Positions 12,048 to 25,081 of a stretch of DNA of 64,000 nt are shown here, one piece after another. The stretch's first letter is position 1, and every line of letters begins with the position of its first letter. Below the pieces are notes generated by a model. That model saw only the letters and a list, made by a program, of their open reading frames with translations, had not been told where the DNA came from and made no database searches. The stretch spans positions 1,801,909 through 1,865,908 of the forward strand of contig NZ_MSCC01000001.1 of assembly GCF_002954455.1 (NCBI RefSeq), read 5' to 3'. A program made the position numbers and the translations under genes. Origin of the DNA: Photobacterium aquimaris (GTDB lineage Bacteria; Pseudomonadota; Gammaproteobacteria; Enterobacterales; Vibrionaceae).

Positions 12048-12269
12048 ATGGCAACAGGTACAGTGAAATGGTTCAATAACGCCAAAGGATTTGGCTTCAT
12101 CTGCCCCGAAGAAGGTGAAGACGATATTTTCGCTCACTATTCAACAATCCAGATGGATGGTTACCGAACACTTAAGGCAGGTCAACAAGTGAACTACGAA
12201 GTTCAAACTGGCCCTAAAGGTTACCATGCAAGTGCTATTGTTCCCGCAGAAGGCGACTTAGCCAAATAA
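12048..12269 (+). CDS. cspD: Cold-shock-like protein CspD
   Basis: Single-stranded nucleic-acid-binding protein of the CSP family; in E. coli CspD is a stationary-phase inhibitor of replication. I start at the ATG at 12048 (AAGGAT seven bases before it), giving 73 residues beginning MATGTVKWFNNAKGFGFI with RNP1-like KGFGFI and RNP2-like DIFAHY. An upstream ATG at 12024 would add eight non-family residues. Divergent position next to clpS supports CspD over other Csp paralogues. Confidence 0.93.
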   Translation: MATGTVKWFNNAKGFGFICPEEGEDDIFAHYSTIQMDGYRTLKAGQQVNYEVQTGPKGYHASAIVPAEGDLAK

Positions 12270-12294
12270 GCGATACCAATATTAATTGCACATT

Positions 12295-12324
12295 AAAAGG
12301 TGGGTTATGCCGCCTTTTATTTGT
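12295..12324 (+). terminator. Terminator of cspD
   Basis: Stem AAAAGGTGG / CCGCCTTTT (one T-G wobble) with a six-base loop, then a T-rich tail. Confidence 0.75.
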
Positions 12325-12736
12325 TTATTCGAAATCAAATAACTCAATTTCTTATACAATATACCAATTACTCACCAACTTCGACTCTCATCGAGCGTTA
12401 TTCACTACTTAGGTCTAATTTCACTCAACCACTTTTCTTACCAACAAAAAAATATTGTCACTCCCCTCGCTAAAAAAATGAATAAAAGCCGCATAAAAAA
12501 ACCAACGTGTCATTCTTTAAAATGTGGCAAAAAAACAATAATCTTAACAAAAAATAAACATATCGAACATACTTCTATCCTATGCCAATTTTTATTCGTT
12601 GCCTATATCAGATAATTATCATGTTGCCTGTTTGAGAGTTAGCGCACGAGAGTATGATAGATTTGATGATTTTACCGACACTTAAGCTCTATACAAAACT
12701 TATAAGCTAACAGTTTAATCATTATGCTATAGCGAT
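12325..12736. other. cspD-icd intergenic region
   Basis: About 410 bp of AT-rich DNA between the ends of convergent cspD and icd. I see no ORF with a ribosome site and no obvious structured RNA. Confidence 0.5.
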
Positions 12737-12762
12737 AAAAAAGGCCCAGCAAATGCTGAGCC
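12737..12762 (-). terminator. Terminator of icd
   Basis: Stem GGC-C-CAGC / GCTG-A-GCC with loop AAAT, followed on the minus strand by six T. Confidence 0.8.
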
Positions 12763-12790
12763 TGATATGGTTTCTAAATTGCGCTAACAA

Positions 12791-14044
12791 TTACATTTGT
12801 TCAATCATATCATCAGCAAATTCAGAACATTTACGCAGATTAGCGCCGTCCATTAGACGTTCAAAATCATACGTTACCGTCTTATTACTTATTGCCGCTT
12901 CCATTGAGCTAATAATCAAGTCAGCCGCTTCTGTCCAACCCATATGACGTAGCATCATTTCAGCAGAAAGAATCAATGAGCCAGGGTTAACTTTATCTTG
13001 ACCGGCATACTTAGGCGCTGTGCCGTGAGTCGCTTCAAACAATGCCACACCATCACCAATATTGGCACCAGGTGCAATACCAATACCGCCCACTTGAGCT
13101 GCTAATGCATCAGAAATGTAATCACCATTAAGGTTCATGGTTGCAATCACATCATACTCTTCAGGACGCAGTAGAATCTGCTGTAGGAAAGCATCTGCAA
13201 TACAATCTTTAATTACAATCTCTTTGCCTGTGTTTGGATTCTTTAATGTCATCCAAGGCCCACCATCAAGCAATTCAGCACCGAATTCTTGTAACGCAAC
13301 ATCGTAACCCCAATCCTTAAATGCACCTTCAGTGAACTTCATGATGTTACCTTTATGAACTAAAGTTAACGAATCACGATCATTATCAATGGTGTATTGA
13401 ATAGCGGCACGTACTAGACGTTTAGTTCCGGCTTCCGATACAGGTTTAATACCAATACCACACTGTTGTGGGAAACGAATTTTAGTCGCGCCCATTTCTT
13501 GTTGAAGGAACTGAATTACTTTATCAGCTTCTGCAGTGCCCGCTTGGAATTCAACGCCAGCATAAATATCTTCAGAGTTTTCACGGTAAATCACCATGTC
13601 AGTTAACTCAGGACGTTTCACTGGGCTTGGTACGCCATCAAAATAACGTACCGGACGTACACAAATATAAAGATCCAGCTCTTGACGTAATGCAACGTTA
13701 AGAGAACGAATACCGCCACCAACAGGTGTTGTTAATGGGCCTTTAATTGCAACTTTATATTCGCGAATAAAATCAAGAGTTTCTTGTGGAAGCCATGCGT
13801 CATCACCATAAACTTGAGTTGATTTCTCACCGGTGTAGATTTCCATCCACTCAATCTTACGATCACCGGCATACGCTTTCTTAACTGCGGCATCCACAAC
13901 TTTAATCATTGCTGGACTTACATCAATCCCGATACCGTCACCTTCGATGTACGGAATAATCGGGGTATTAGGAACAATCAATTTACCAGCAGCGTCTACT
14001 GTAATTTTCTGACCGGCTGTTGGTACAATTACTTTACTATCCAT
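12791..14044 (-). CDS. icd: Isocitrate dehydrogenase (NADP+)
   Basis: TCA-cycle enzyme converting isocitrate to 2-oxoglutarate with NADPH. I start at the ATG at 14044 (AGGAG seven bases upstream), giving 417 residues, one more than E. coli Icd; an ATG seven codons upstream lacks support. Substrate loop [13 protein letters not shown] contains the Ser that AceK phosphorylates in enterics. The metal site [22 protein letters not shown] and the NADP region [19 protein letters not shown] are both intact. Divergent from rluE, as in E. coli. Confidence 0.97.
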   Translation of the reverse strand: MDSKVIVPTAGQKITVDAAGKLIVPNTPIIPYIEGDGIGIDVSPAMIKVVDAAVKKAYAGDRKIEWMEIYTGEKSTQVYGDDAWLPQETLDFIREYKVAIKGPLTTPVGGGIRSLNVALRQELDLYICVRPVRYFDGVPSPVKRPELTDMVIYRENSEDIYAGVEFQAGTAEADKVIQFLQQEMGATKIRFPQQCGIGIKPVSEAGTKRLVRAAIQYTIDNDRDSLTLVHKGNIMKFTEGAFKDWGYDVALQEFGAELLDGGPWMTLKNPNTGKEIVIKDCIADAFLQQILLRPEEYDVIATMNLNGDYISDALAAQVGGIGIAPGANIGDGVALFEATHGTAPKYAGQDKVNPGSLILSAEMMLRHMGWTEAADLIISSMEAAISNKTVTYDFERLMDGANLRKCSEFADDMIEQM

Positions 14045-14187
14045 TTTAAATCTCCTGGCATCCATTTGTTATCATTTTGTAAGAGGCGAGCAAATCATAC
14101 TTTAAATTTTATCAATACGTCAATTATGTAATTTTTCACGTATAATACCATTGTCTAACTCATCAACTCTTACAACAACGCGTATTT

Positions 14188-14838
14188 ATGAAGCCAAACA
14201 CCACAAAACGTCAACCTCTTCGTGACAATAATGAGCGAAGAGCGTCAAGAAAAATAAATAAACCAAAGCGTCCTCGCGGACCACAAAAAGTGATTTTATT
14301 TAACAAACCTTATAACACTCTGACCCAATTTTCAGGTGAACCGGGCGATAGTACCTTAGCTGATTTTATTCCAGTAAAAGACGTTTATCCTGCTGGACGC
14401 TTAGATAAAGACAGTGAAGGCTTATTGGTTTTGACCAATGATGGTATTTTGCAAGCACGCTTAACACAGCCTCAATCAAAACAAGCCAAAGTCTACTGGG
14501 TACAGGTTGAAGGTTCGCCAACGGCAGCTGATTTACAGCAATTGCGTGATGGAGTGACATTGAAAGATGGTCCGACATTACCCGCAGGTGTCGACGTGAT
14601 CGAATCGCCACAAATATGGGATCGAACGCCTCCTATTCGTGAACGTAAAAATATTCCAACCACTTGGCTTGCTATTACGCTACGTGAAGGTCGTAACCGT
14701 CAAGTTCGTCGTATGACTGCCCATATTGGTTTTCCAACATTGCGTTTAATTCGTTACCAAATGGCACAATGGACTGTTGCAGATTTAGCGCCTGGCGAGT
14801 GGAAAGAAATTACCCTACCCGCGCCAATTCAAGCGTAA
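14188..14838 (+). CDS. rluE: 23S rRNA pseudouridine synthase RluE
   Basis: Makes pseudouridine in the peptidyl-transferase region of 23S rRNA (U2457 in E. coli). The 216-residue product has a basic N-terminal tail (about 1-35) and the RsuA-family catalytic core: [33 protein letters not shown] with the catalytic Asp, and [23 protein letters not shown]. No S4 domain is visible, which fits RluE rather than RluB, RluF or RsuA. In E. coli nudJ sits between rluE and mnmA; here the gap holds no gene. Confidence 0.92.
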   Translation: MKPNTTKRQPLRDNNERRASRKINKPKRPRGPQKVILFNKPYNTLTQFSGEPGDSTLADFIPVKDVYPAGRLDKDSEGLLVLTNDGILQARLTQPQSKQAKVYWVQVEGSPTAADLQQLRDGVTLKDGPTLPAGVDVIESPQIWDRTPPIRERKNIPTTWLAITLREGRNRQVRRMTAHIGFPTLRLIRYQMAQWTVADLAPGEWKEITLPAPIQA

Positions 14839-16315
<1,477 letters not shown>

Positions 16316-16329
16316 AGGAGTTTTTGCGC

Positions 16330-16947
16330 GTGGCTTACTCTATTTATGATCGAACGATTGCGTTTGCAGGCATGTGCCAAGCAGTCAAATTAGTTCAAGA
16401 CGTTGCCCGTAATGGCAATTGCGATTCAGCAGCATTAACCACTATGCTCAATAGCATCATGGCAACTGACCCTGCGAATACAGTAGGTGTCTATGGCAGT
16501 GAAGCTGATTTACGTATCGGTTTAGAATCGATGGTACGCGACATTGATGGTTCATCATCAGGCAGTGAGATAACACGTTATCTTGTTGGCGTTATGGCAC
16601 TTGAGCGTAAACTATCAGCTCGCCGTGATAGTATGGCACAGCTGGGTGATCGTGTTAGTACATTGAAGCGTCAAACGGTGCATTTTGAAATACTTGATGA
16701 GCAAATGCTGAGTAATATTGCCAGTATTTACTTAGATATCATTAGTCCATTAGGACCACGGATTCAAGTATCAGGTACGCCAGCGCAATTACAACTCCCC
16801 CATGTTCAGCATCGAGTACGGGCATTATTACTTGCCGCTGTACGTAGTGCCGTACTGTGGAGTCAAGTTGGCGGTAAACGTCGCCATTTATTATTTGGTC
16901 GTAAGCAAATGCTAGAGCAAGCAAAAATCCTGCTCGCACGCAACTAA
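16330..16947 (+). CDS. hflD: High frequency lysogenization protein HflD homologue
   Basis: Peripheral inner-membrane protein; in E. coli it sequesters the lambda CII activator, and its host role is unclear. I use the GTG at 16330, nine bases after AAGGAG, giving 205 residues starting [14 protein letters not shown], which aligns with the E. coli start; a TTG two codons earlier is too close to the ribosome site. Conserved blocks are [26 protein letters not shown] and [20 protein letters not shown]. Sits between mnmA and purB, the standard arrangement. Confidence 0.93.
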   Translation: MAYSIYDRTIAFAGMCQAVKLVQDVARNGNCDSAALTTMLNSIMATDPANTVGVYGSEADLRIGLESMVRDIDGSSSGSEITRYLVGVMALERKLSARRDSMAQLGDRVSTLKRQTVHFEILDEQMLSNIASIYLDIISPLGPRIQVSGTPAQLQLPHVQHRVRALLLAAVRSAVLWSQVGGKRRHLLFGRKQMLEQAKILLARN

Positions 16948-16968
16948 GTTAACGCATTGCTCACTCCC

Positions 16969-18404
<1,436 letters not shown>

Positions 18405-18429
18405 ATAATTCGCTAAATAAATTGATTCC

Positions 18430-18462
18430 AAAAGGACGTTATTAATATAGCGTCCTTTTTTA
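18430..18462 (+). terminator. Terminator of purB
   Basis: Stem AAAAGGACG-TAT / ATA-CGTCCTTTT with one internal mismatch, ending in a T run. Confidence 0.85.
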
Positions 18463-18863
18463 TTAACTTAACACTGAAGATCTTTTGACATTATATTGAC
18501 GAAATAAATAGTACTTACTTCTATACTTTTAATAGTCATATAAGATTAATAATCACAACTTTGTATATTCAACTAGATATTCAAAAAAGATATTTTTCTG
18601 AAATATGCATAAAATATAAAAAATAAAAATAACTGCACTGATTTTCGACAATAAGAAACAAACAACACCATTCACAATATAAATATTTAACCGCTAAAAT
18701 ATTCGCAATCTTATAAAACAATGCACTTGACGAATATAAAAAATAATAAATAAGGTCTGATTTAATTTTTTATTTTTTTCATAACTCTTCAGAAGCATCT
18801 CGAATTTGTTTTTGCTATCTTAATTGTGACAATTGGCTAACAAAAAAGTAGAGTTCTTTCATC
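18463..18863. other. AT-rich spacer before the c-di-GMP gene pair
   Basis: About 400 bp, strongly AT-rich, with no ORF I can support. It presumably holds the promoter of the EAL-GGDEF pair; I see no convincing operator. Confidence 0.5.
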
Positions 18864-20432
18864 GTGACTATCAGACGTCCCTCAATTTCATTTTATAGCA
18901 TTGCATTAGTGACTTTACTTATCGCTATCGGTTTAGTGACGTTAGTACTTACTTCACAAACAGTTGGTCGTCAGCTGTTTAAATATAATCTCGAGTCATT
19001 TGAACACCAACGCTCTGAAAACTACTTACACAGTATTCAATCAACCTCTATTCTACTTGATAATCTTCAGTACCATCTTTCCTATACCTGCGATAAAGAA
19101 GATATTTCAGAACTTGAGCGTGCCAGTTATTATTCATCACATATTCGCAGTATTAGTTTAGAAACCAAGTCAGGAAAAGTTTGTGGCGACCATTCCAACC
19201 TTAGCCAACTTTATGGCTCGCCTGCAAAAAAAATCCCTTTAAATCGTGAAGTGGTTGTTATTGCTAATGCTGATAATAACGAGTCCATTGTTCAATACCG
19301 TAAGCAAGTTGTTGGCGGTGTTATTACGGTCGATATCGCCCAACAACCAACCAATGCACTACTGTCTAATGCGTGTAATCAATGTTGGTTACAAGTTATC
19401 GAAAATGATAGCGTATCGCTGTATACCGGCAATACTCAGAAAACATCTAATTTATCATCAACAATGGTACCCTATAACGATCTCAAGACTATCGTTATGC
19501 CTATTTTATCAATGCCACTGCATAATAAAGCATGGATAAAATATTACGTGACCCCAAAAGTCATTGCTGACTACCGCGCTCATATTAAACCGTTTTTATT
19601 ACTAATTTTAAGCGGACTAATTTTTATTGTCTTAGTCATGCTATATCGTCGTTATCATAGCACCAGTATTATTAAATTCTTGGTACTCAATGCTATAAAG
19701 CAAAATCATTTAGTGCCTTATTACCAACCCATTATTGATGCAGAAAAACGCTTAATTTGTGGCTATGAAGTATTAATCCGCTGGGAAACTAAAAAAGGTA
19801 AAGTTATTCTGCCAGATGAGTTTATTCCTCAATGTGAAACCAATGGTGTAATTACGCCATTAACATTCCAACTCATTAATACCGTTGCACGTGATATTCG
19901 TAAGCTAGAAATGCAAGCCGGTAAAACTCTGCCTTATTATTTCAGTATCAATATCAGTGCAAATGTACTGCAAGATCCTGAACTTATTGATATAACACGT
20001 TCAGCATTAGCCCACTACCATATTGCTCCACATAATTTAGCCTTTGAGCTAACAGAACGCGCCCCGATTGATAATATTGAGCAAGCGGAACAAAACTGTA
20101 TCAAGCTAAATGCCATGGGTATTCAGATTAAGTTAGACGATGTAGGTAACGGCTACTGTGATTTCTTAGCATTACAAAAATTACAGGCAACAACGATAAA
20201 AATCGATAAAGTTTTCATTGATGATATTGATTCTTTAGCTGCAAGCTCGATTGTTAAATCATTAGTTGCGTTTGCTGAAAAGGCCGAGGTAGAAGTGATT
20301 GCTGAAGGTGTTGAAACAGAACAACAGGCAAAAATATTAACCGAATTAGGCATTCGTTATCATCAAGGCTTTCTATACAGTAAGGCGGTGCCATTTAGTA
20401 AATTGGCTAGTGATAAAAACTTTAATGTCTAA
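18864..20432 (+). CDS. Membrane c-di-GMP phosphodiesterase, CSS-type sensor plus EAL domain
   Basis: Hydrolyses c-di-GMP. The 522-residue product starts at a GTG and has a membrane helix at about 10-30, a periplasmic domain to about 240, a second helix (LLLILSGLIFIVLVMLY) and a cytoplasmic EAL domain from about 275. The periplasmic part resembles CSS-motif domains, with one Cys in SYTCDKED and one in KVCGDHS; the Ser-Ser after the second Cys is replaced by Gly-Asp, and an extra CNQC pair occurs later. In the EAL domain the signature reads EVL, and metal and catalytic residues appear intact (NISANV, ELTERAP, LDDVGNGY, IKIDKVFID, EGVETEQQ, YHQGFLYS), so it is probably active. Its end overlaps the next gene by 8 bases. 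Confidence 0.88.
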   Translation: MTIRRPSISFYSIALVTLLIAIGLVTLVLTSQTVGRQLFKYNLESFEHQRSENYLHSIQSTSILLDNLQYHLSYTCDKEDISELERASYYSSHIRSISLETKSGKVCGDHSNLSQLYGSPAKKIPLNREVVVIANADNNESIVQYRKQVVGGVITVDIAQQPTNALLSNACNQCWLQVIENDSVSLYTGNTQKTSNLSSTMVPYNDLKTIVMPILSMPLHNKAWIKYYVTPKVIADYRAHIKPFLLLILSGLIFIVLVMLYRRYHSTSIIKFLVLNAIKQNHLVPYYQPIIDAEKRLICGYEVLIRWETKKGKVILPDEFIPQCETNGVITPLTFQLINTVARDIRKLEMQAGKTLPYYFSINISANVLQDPELIDITRSALAHYHIAPHNLAFELTERAPIDNIEQAEQNCIKLNAMGIQIKLDDVGNGYCDFLALQKLQATTIKIDKVFIDDIDSLAASSIVKSLVAFAEKAEVEVIAEGVETEQQAKILTELGIRYHQGFLYSKAVPFSKLASDKNFNV

Positions 20433-22031
20433 AGCTGAACAACACATATTAAAAAATAAAACCTCAAAATGGCATACTGAGCATATCTTATGTGGTAATA
20501 ATATTATCAGACGCTGTTTAGTTATCTTTTTTAATTTACTGATACTGGTAATCATCGTCGGCTTTAGTTTACGTCAAGAAATAAATGAAACACGTTTATA
20601 TGTAGAAGCTAACCTTAATCAAATTAAAAAAACAGTAGATTCATTAGCATATCGAAATAAACGTTATGCGAAGACTGCTACAAAATCCATTGCTGATTTT
20701 GATAAGAATAATAAACAATTACAAGTGCTTGCGGAAATTCATTATTATCCCAAATTAAAAGAATTTGGCTTTAATCGTGGTATTTATCCTAATAACTTGT
20801 TCAACGGTAGTTTAATTGGCCCCGGATTTCCAAATCAATTAATTCAAAAAGATACCTATTTATTTGCCGTATTAGATGAATTATGGGCTGAACAACAAGT
20901 CCATCCAATTATGTATAACTACTACTATATATCTCACGCGTTAAAATACTTCTATCTATCATCGAAACTTTCAGTAGATAAGTTTAATACCACTAAGGAA
21001 TTTTTTTCAACAGATCTTTACCGTTCTCAACGTTCAGAATCTCAACCACTTAATGAATTACAAAAAGGGATGTATTACACTTCCCCCTATTTAGATTTTT
21101 TTTCTCAAGAAATGGTCGTTACCATTAAATCTCCTGTTTATAGCAATAATAAAATAGTGGGTGATATTGGTGTTGATATTCCTGTAAAATCACTTATACA
21201 ATCAATAACATTACCAAAAACGTTAAAGTCTTCACTCAACTTTTATCTGTATGTCATAGACAAAAAACAAAAAATTGAAATTTATAATGGTTATAGCAAT
21301 AGACTGTTACCTACAATTCCTGTACATACTCATTTAAATAAGAATACATTACTTTTTGCTGATATATCACCATGGTTTTTTGTTAACTTTGCGATAAAAA
21401 TAACCATATTAGGTTTTTCGCTATTAATTATTCTCAATTATATGAATGCTGTATTAAAGCGACACAAATTTCAAAAACAGCGTTATCAATTAGAAGCGTA
21501 TACTGATTTACTCACAGGCTTATTTAACCGTAGAGTAATGGATACTATTATTAAAGGTATCGTGACAGAAAATAATAAAAATGGTCAACCTACCGCAGTT
21601 ATTATATTTGATGCCAATGATTTTAAAATAATAAATGATACCTATGGTCATGATATTGGTGACTTAGCGTTAAAACATATTTCATCGACCATTAATGATA
21701 TGACACGAGATAGTGATATTTGTATTCGACTCGGTGGTGATGAATTTTGCGTAGTGCTACCTAATGCCGATTTAGAGCAGGCATTGATCATGGCAGATCG
21801 ATTAGAATTGGCTATTTTTAGTGGCTTCTTTTGTCATTACAATATTAAAATATCAATTTCAACAGGCTGTACTGTTATAGAAAAAAAGAAAGTTTGCATA
21901 ATGCGTTAGTGCGTGCAGACAAAATATTATATAAAAATAAAAAAAATAAAGATGAAAATAAAAAAGCATTACAACAACAATTAAATAATTATATTGTCAA
22001 ATCTCCACCAACCTTTCCTAAACAAGAATAA
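20425..22031 (+). CDS. Membrane diguanylate cyclase (GGDEF), reading frame broken at an A tract
   Basis: Predicted to make c-di-GMP. Started at the ATG at 20425 (inside the EAL gene end). Helix at about residues 25-50, a long periplasmic region, a second helix near 335-355, then GGDEF with LTGLFNRR, YGHDIGDLALKH, an RxxD inhibitory site (RDSD) and RLGGDEFCVVLP, both intact. Reading frame zero stops at TAG 21907-21909, cutting off the last helix of the domain. In the -1 frame from 21888 the missing part is intact (ESLHNALVRADKILYKNKK and so on, 47 codons) and stops at 22029-22031 at the base of a terminator hairpin. The break lies exactly at A_AAA_AAG (21882-21888). Full product would be 535 residues. 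Slippage, one missing A in the data, or recent mutation are all possible. Confidence 0.8.
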
Positions 22032-22054
22032 CGCCCTGTAATCACAGGACGTTA
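22029..22054. terminator. Bidirectional terminator between the GGDEF gene and oppF
   Basis: Stem TAACG-C-CCTGT / ACAGG-A-CGTTA with loop AATC between the two converging genes. Its position just after the -1 frame stop supports that stop as the native gene end. Confidence 0.6.
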
Positions 22055-22069
22055 TTCATATATTAATAA

Positions 22070-23056
22070 TTATGCTTGTAAACATGCAACCGCATGTTGG
22101 TAAGTCCCTTGCAGTTCTGGCTTTTTCTCAGCACAAATAGCAACAGCTTTTGGACAACGCGTACGAAAAACACACCCAGATGGCGGGTTCATCGGCGACG
22201 GTAAGTCGCCTTCTAATAACTCAATATGTTTATTTCGCTCTAACTGTGGATCAGGAATCGGTACCGCCGACATTAAAGCTTTAGTATAAGGATGCTGAGG
22301 ATTAGCAAACAGGGCTTTACTCTCCCCCATCTCAACCGCATTACCTAGATACATCACCAAAACACGATCAGAAATATGTTTAACCACAGACAAATCATGA
22401 GCAATAAAGATTAAACTTAATCCCATTTCTTTTTGAAGTGATTTAAGTAAATTCACCACTTGCGCTTGAATCGATACATCAAGTGCTGATACTGGTTCAT
22501 CACAAATAATCATTTTAGGCTTTAAAATCAGTGCTCTTGCAATACCTATACGCTGGCATTGACCACCTGAAAACTCATGCGGATAACGGTTAATTACGTT
22601 AGGTAACAAGCCAACCTTTGTCATCATAGCTTGAACCTGCTGCTTCACTTCATCATCGCTTAAATGGCTATAAAAAGCTTTTAAAGGCTCTGCAATAATT
22701 TCACCAACCGTCATACGCGGGTTTAATGATGCTAATGGATCTTGGAAAATCATTTGAATTTGCTTACGCGTTTCACGTAATGCGCCATGGTTAAGTTTGG
22801 TTAGATCTTGCCCTAACCACACCACTTGACCATCGGTCGCTTCCACTAATCCAATAATAGCGCGCGCAAAAGTTGACTTACCACAACCAGACTCACCAAC
22901 AACACCTAAAGTCTCACCTTCATAGACACAGACATTAACCCCATCAACGGCTTTTAATTTTGAAGGCTGGCTCCAAGGCCATGCTGATTTAGAGGCAATG
23001 TTAAAGTGCACCTTGAGATTAGTAATATCCAATAATACTTTCTTTTCTGCTTTCAT
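22070..23056 (-). CDS. oppF: Oligopeptide ABC transporter ATP-binding protein OppF
   Basis: One of two ATPases that drive peptide import through OppBC. With the ATG at 23056 the product has 328 residues; a GTG directly before it is an equal alternative. Walker A GESGCGKSTFARAI, signature FSGGQCQRIGIARAL, Walker B MIICDEPVSALD. The C-terminal region has the Opp/Dpp-type cysteine cluster (SGCVFRTRCPKAVAIC) associated in this family with an Fe-S site. It starts two bases past the oppD stop. Confidence 0.95.
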   Translation of the reverse strand: MKAEKKVLLDITNLKVHFNIASKSAWPWSQPSKLKAVDGVNVCVYEGETLGVVGESGCGKSTFARAIIGLVEATDGQVVWLGQDLTKLNHGALRETRKQIQMIFQDPLASLNPRMTVGEIIAEPLKAFYSHLSDDEVKQQVQAMMTKVGLLPNVINRYPHEFSGGQCQRIGIARALILKPKMIICDEPVSALDVSIQAQVVNLLKSLQKEMGLSLIFIAHDLSVVKHISDRVLVMYLGNAVEMGESKALFANPQHPYTKALMSAVPIPDPQLERNKHIELLEGDLPSPMNPPSGCVFRTRCPKAVAICAEKKPELQGTYQHAVACLQA

Positions 23057-23058
23057 CA

Positions 23059-24021
23059 CTATGCTCCCATCTCAGCAAAACAAGCACGTAGTCGATCTTG
23101 TGCAAATGGCATTAACAGTGGCGATTCTTGTTTGCAACGTGACAGTACGCGATGGCAACGTTCTTGATATGGGCAACCGACAGGCAAGCGTAACAAGTTA
23201 GGTGGATTACCCGGAATTGTTGGCAAATCTTCACCTTCAGTATCTAAACGCGGAATCGCACGCAGCAATCCTTCAGTATAAGGATGACTAGGACGATAAA
23301 AAATATCGTTAATATCACCGTATTCCATCGTCCGTCCTGCGTACATCACCAGCACTTTGTCACAACTACCAGCCACAACGCCAAGATCGTGAGTGATCAT
23401 GATGATCGAAGTATTAAAATCAGATTTAAGATCATTGAGTAATTCCATGATCTGCGCTTGCACTGTCACATCAAGTGCTGTTGTAGGTTCATCTGCAATT
23501 AATAATTTTGGTCGACATAATAATGCCATTGCAATCATTACACGCTGACGCATACCACCTGAAAATTCGTGGGGATACATCGTTATACGCTGACGCGCTT
23601 CGGGTATTTTAACCGCATCCAACATTTTTACTGATTCTTCAAAAGCTTGAGCACGGCTCATCCCTTTATGTAACATCAGCACTTCCATCAATTGTTCGCT
23701 GACTTTCATATAAGGATTGAGTGATGTCATTGGATCTTGAAAAATCATCGCAATTTGTTCGGCACGAATACGGTTTAGTTCTTTTTCTGATAGATTTAAA
23801 ATCTCACGCCCTTCAAATTTGGCGCTACCACTAATAATGCCGTTCTTTGCTAGTAAGCCCATAATAGCGAACACGGTTTGACTCTTTCCTGAGCCAGACT
23901 CACCAACAATACCTAAGGTTTGGCCTTGTTCTAACGCAAAATTCAAATCATTAACCGCTGTAACATTGCCATCTGGTGTGGTGAATTCAACCCGTAAGTC
24001 TTTAACTTCTAACAAACTCAT
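23059..24021 (-). CDS. oppD: Oligopeptide ABC transporter ATP-binding protein OppD
   Basis: Second ATPase of the importer, 320 residues. Walker A GESGSGKSQTVFAIMG, signature FSGGMRQRVMIAMAL, Walker B LLIADEPTTALD, and the C-terminal family region with the cysteines GCPYQERCHRVLSRC. It is separated from oppC by 132 bp holding a long stem-loop, while it abuts oppF directly, so the two ATPase genes may be expressed at a different level from the permease genes. Confidence 0.95.
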   Translation of the reverse strand: MSLLEVKDLRVEFTTPDGNVTAVNDLNFALEQGQTLGIVGESGSGKSQTVFAIMGLLAKNGIISGSAKFEGREILNLSEKELNRIRAEQIAMIFQDPMTSLNPYMKVSEQLMEVLMLHKGMSRAQAFEESVKMLDAVKIPEARQRITMYPHEFSGGMRQRVMIAMALLCRPKLLIADEPTTALDVTVQAQIMELLNDLKSDFNTSIIMITHDLGVVAGSCDKVLVMYAGRTMEYGDINDIFYRPSHPYTEGLLRAIPRLDTEGEDLPTIPGNPPNLLRLPVGCPYQERCHRVLSRCKQESPLLMPFAQDRLRACFAEMGA

Positions 24022-24096
24022 ACTACTTCCTTGTTATCAACGCTAAGCACCGTACATTCGCTTCGGTTATTATTTATTATCAAGTGAATGATATTG

Positions 24097-24144
24097 GCGA
24101 TCCCCTTCTATTGTTTTCACTTTAATGAGCAACAGAAGGGTCGC
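24097..24144 (-). repeat. Stem-loop between oppC and oppD
   Basis: Arms 24097-24113 and 24130-24144 pair over about 14 bases (GCGACCCTTCTGTTG against CAATAGAAGGGGATCGC on the minus strand) with small bulges and a 16-base loop. No T run follows, so it looks like an intercistronic RNA structure (processing, stability or attenuation), not a plain terminator. Confidence 0.6.
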
Positions 24145-24153
24145 GGCTTATTT

Positions 24154-25068
24154 CTATCTGTCTTTTGGATCTAGCGCATCACGTAAACCATCGCCGACAT
24201 AGTTAAAACAAAATAATGTAATCACCATAAAGCCAGCAGGAAACAATAACTGCCAAATAGCCACTTCCATCGTTTGTGAACCTTCATGCAACAATGCTCC
24301 CCAACTCGTCATCGGCTCTTGTACACCGAGCCCAAGGAAACTTAAAAACGATTCAGTTAAAATCATTGCAGGCACAAGTAATGTTGAATAGACCGCTACG
24401 ATACCCAAAACATTCGGTACGATATGGCGAGTAATGATCCGCCAACGGCTAACGCCACACACATGGGCAGCTTCTATAAATTCTTTACCACGTAATGATA
24501 AAGTTTGACCACGCACAATTCGCGCCATATCAAGCCAAGAAATCGCCCCGATAGCGATAAAGATCAGCATGATATTACGACCAAAAAAGGTCACTAACAC
24601 AATCACAAAAAACATAAATGGAATTGAGTATAGAATTTCTAATATACGCATCATTACTCGGTCGGTTTTACCGCCAATAAAGCCCGATGCAGCGCCATAA
24701 AGTGTGCCAATAACCACAGCAACTAATGCGCCTAACAGCCCCACCATCAGTGAAATTCGACCACCGATTAAGGTACGCGTATAAAGATCGCGTCCCAGAC
24801 TATCAGTACCAAAAAAGTGTCCTTCAGCCCCTAATGATGGCGCTGCATGCAACGCATACCAGTCAGTATCATCGAACGCATATTGACTCACCATAGGACC
24901 AAAAATGACCGCCAACGAGATCACCCCTAAAATCACTAACGACACCATCGCCGCTTTATTGCGAAAAAAACGTGAGCGCGCATCTTGCCATAAGCTACGG
25001 CCTTCTATTTCAAGGCTTGATGAGAATTTCTCTAGCGCTTCAATATTATCTTTTTTAGTTAAAATCAT
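24154..25068 (-). CDS. oppC: Oligopeptide ABC transporter permease OppC
   Basis: Inner-membrane permease, 304 residues. It has an N-terminal cytoplasmic stretch (SLWQDARSRFFRNKAAM, the OppC N-terminal domain), about six membrane helices, and the EAA coupling motif EFIEAAHVCGVSRWRIITRHIVPN that contacts the ATPases. AGAGG precedes the ATG at a good distance. It follows oppB with 13 bases between. Confidence 0.95.
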   Translation of the reverse strand: MILTKKDNIEALEKFSSSLEIEGRSLWQDARSRFFRNKAAMVSLVILGVISLAVIFGPMVSQYAFDDTDWYALHAAPSLGAEGHFFGTDSLGRDLYTRTLIGGRISLMVGLLGALVAVVIGTLYGAASGFIGGKTDRVMMRILEILYSIPFMFFVIVLVTFFGRNIMLIFIAIGAISWLDMARIVRGQTLSLRGKEFIEAAHVCGVSRWRIITRHIVPNVLGIVAVYSTLLVPAMILTESFLSFLGLGVQEPMTSWGALLHEGSQTMEVAIWQLLFPAGFMVITLFCFNYVGDGLRDALDPKDR

Positions 25069-25081
25069 AATTATCAGCCTC

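Noticed and set aside
20410..20424. GTG start for the GGDEF gene
   Set aside because: The ATG at 20425 gives a normal overlap with the EAL stop; the GTG has no better ribosome site.
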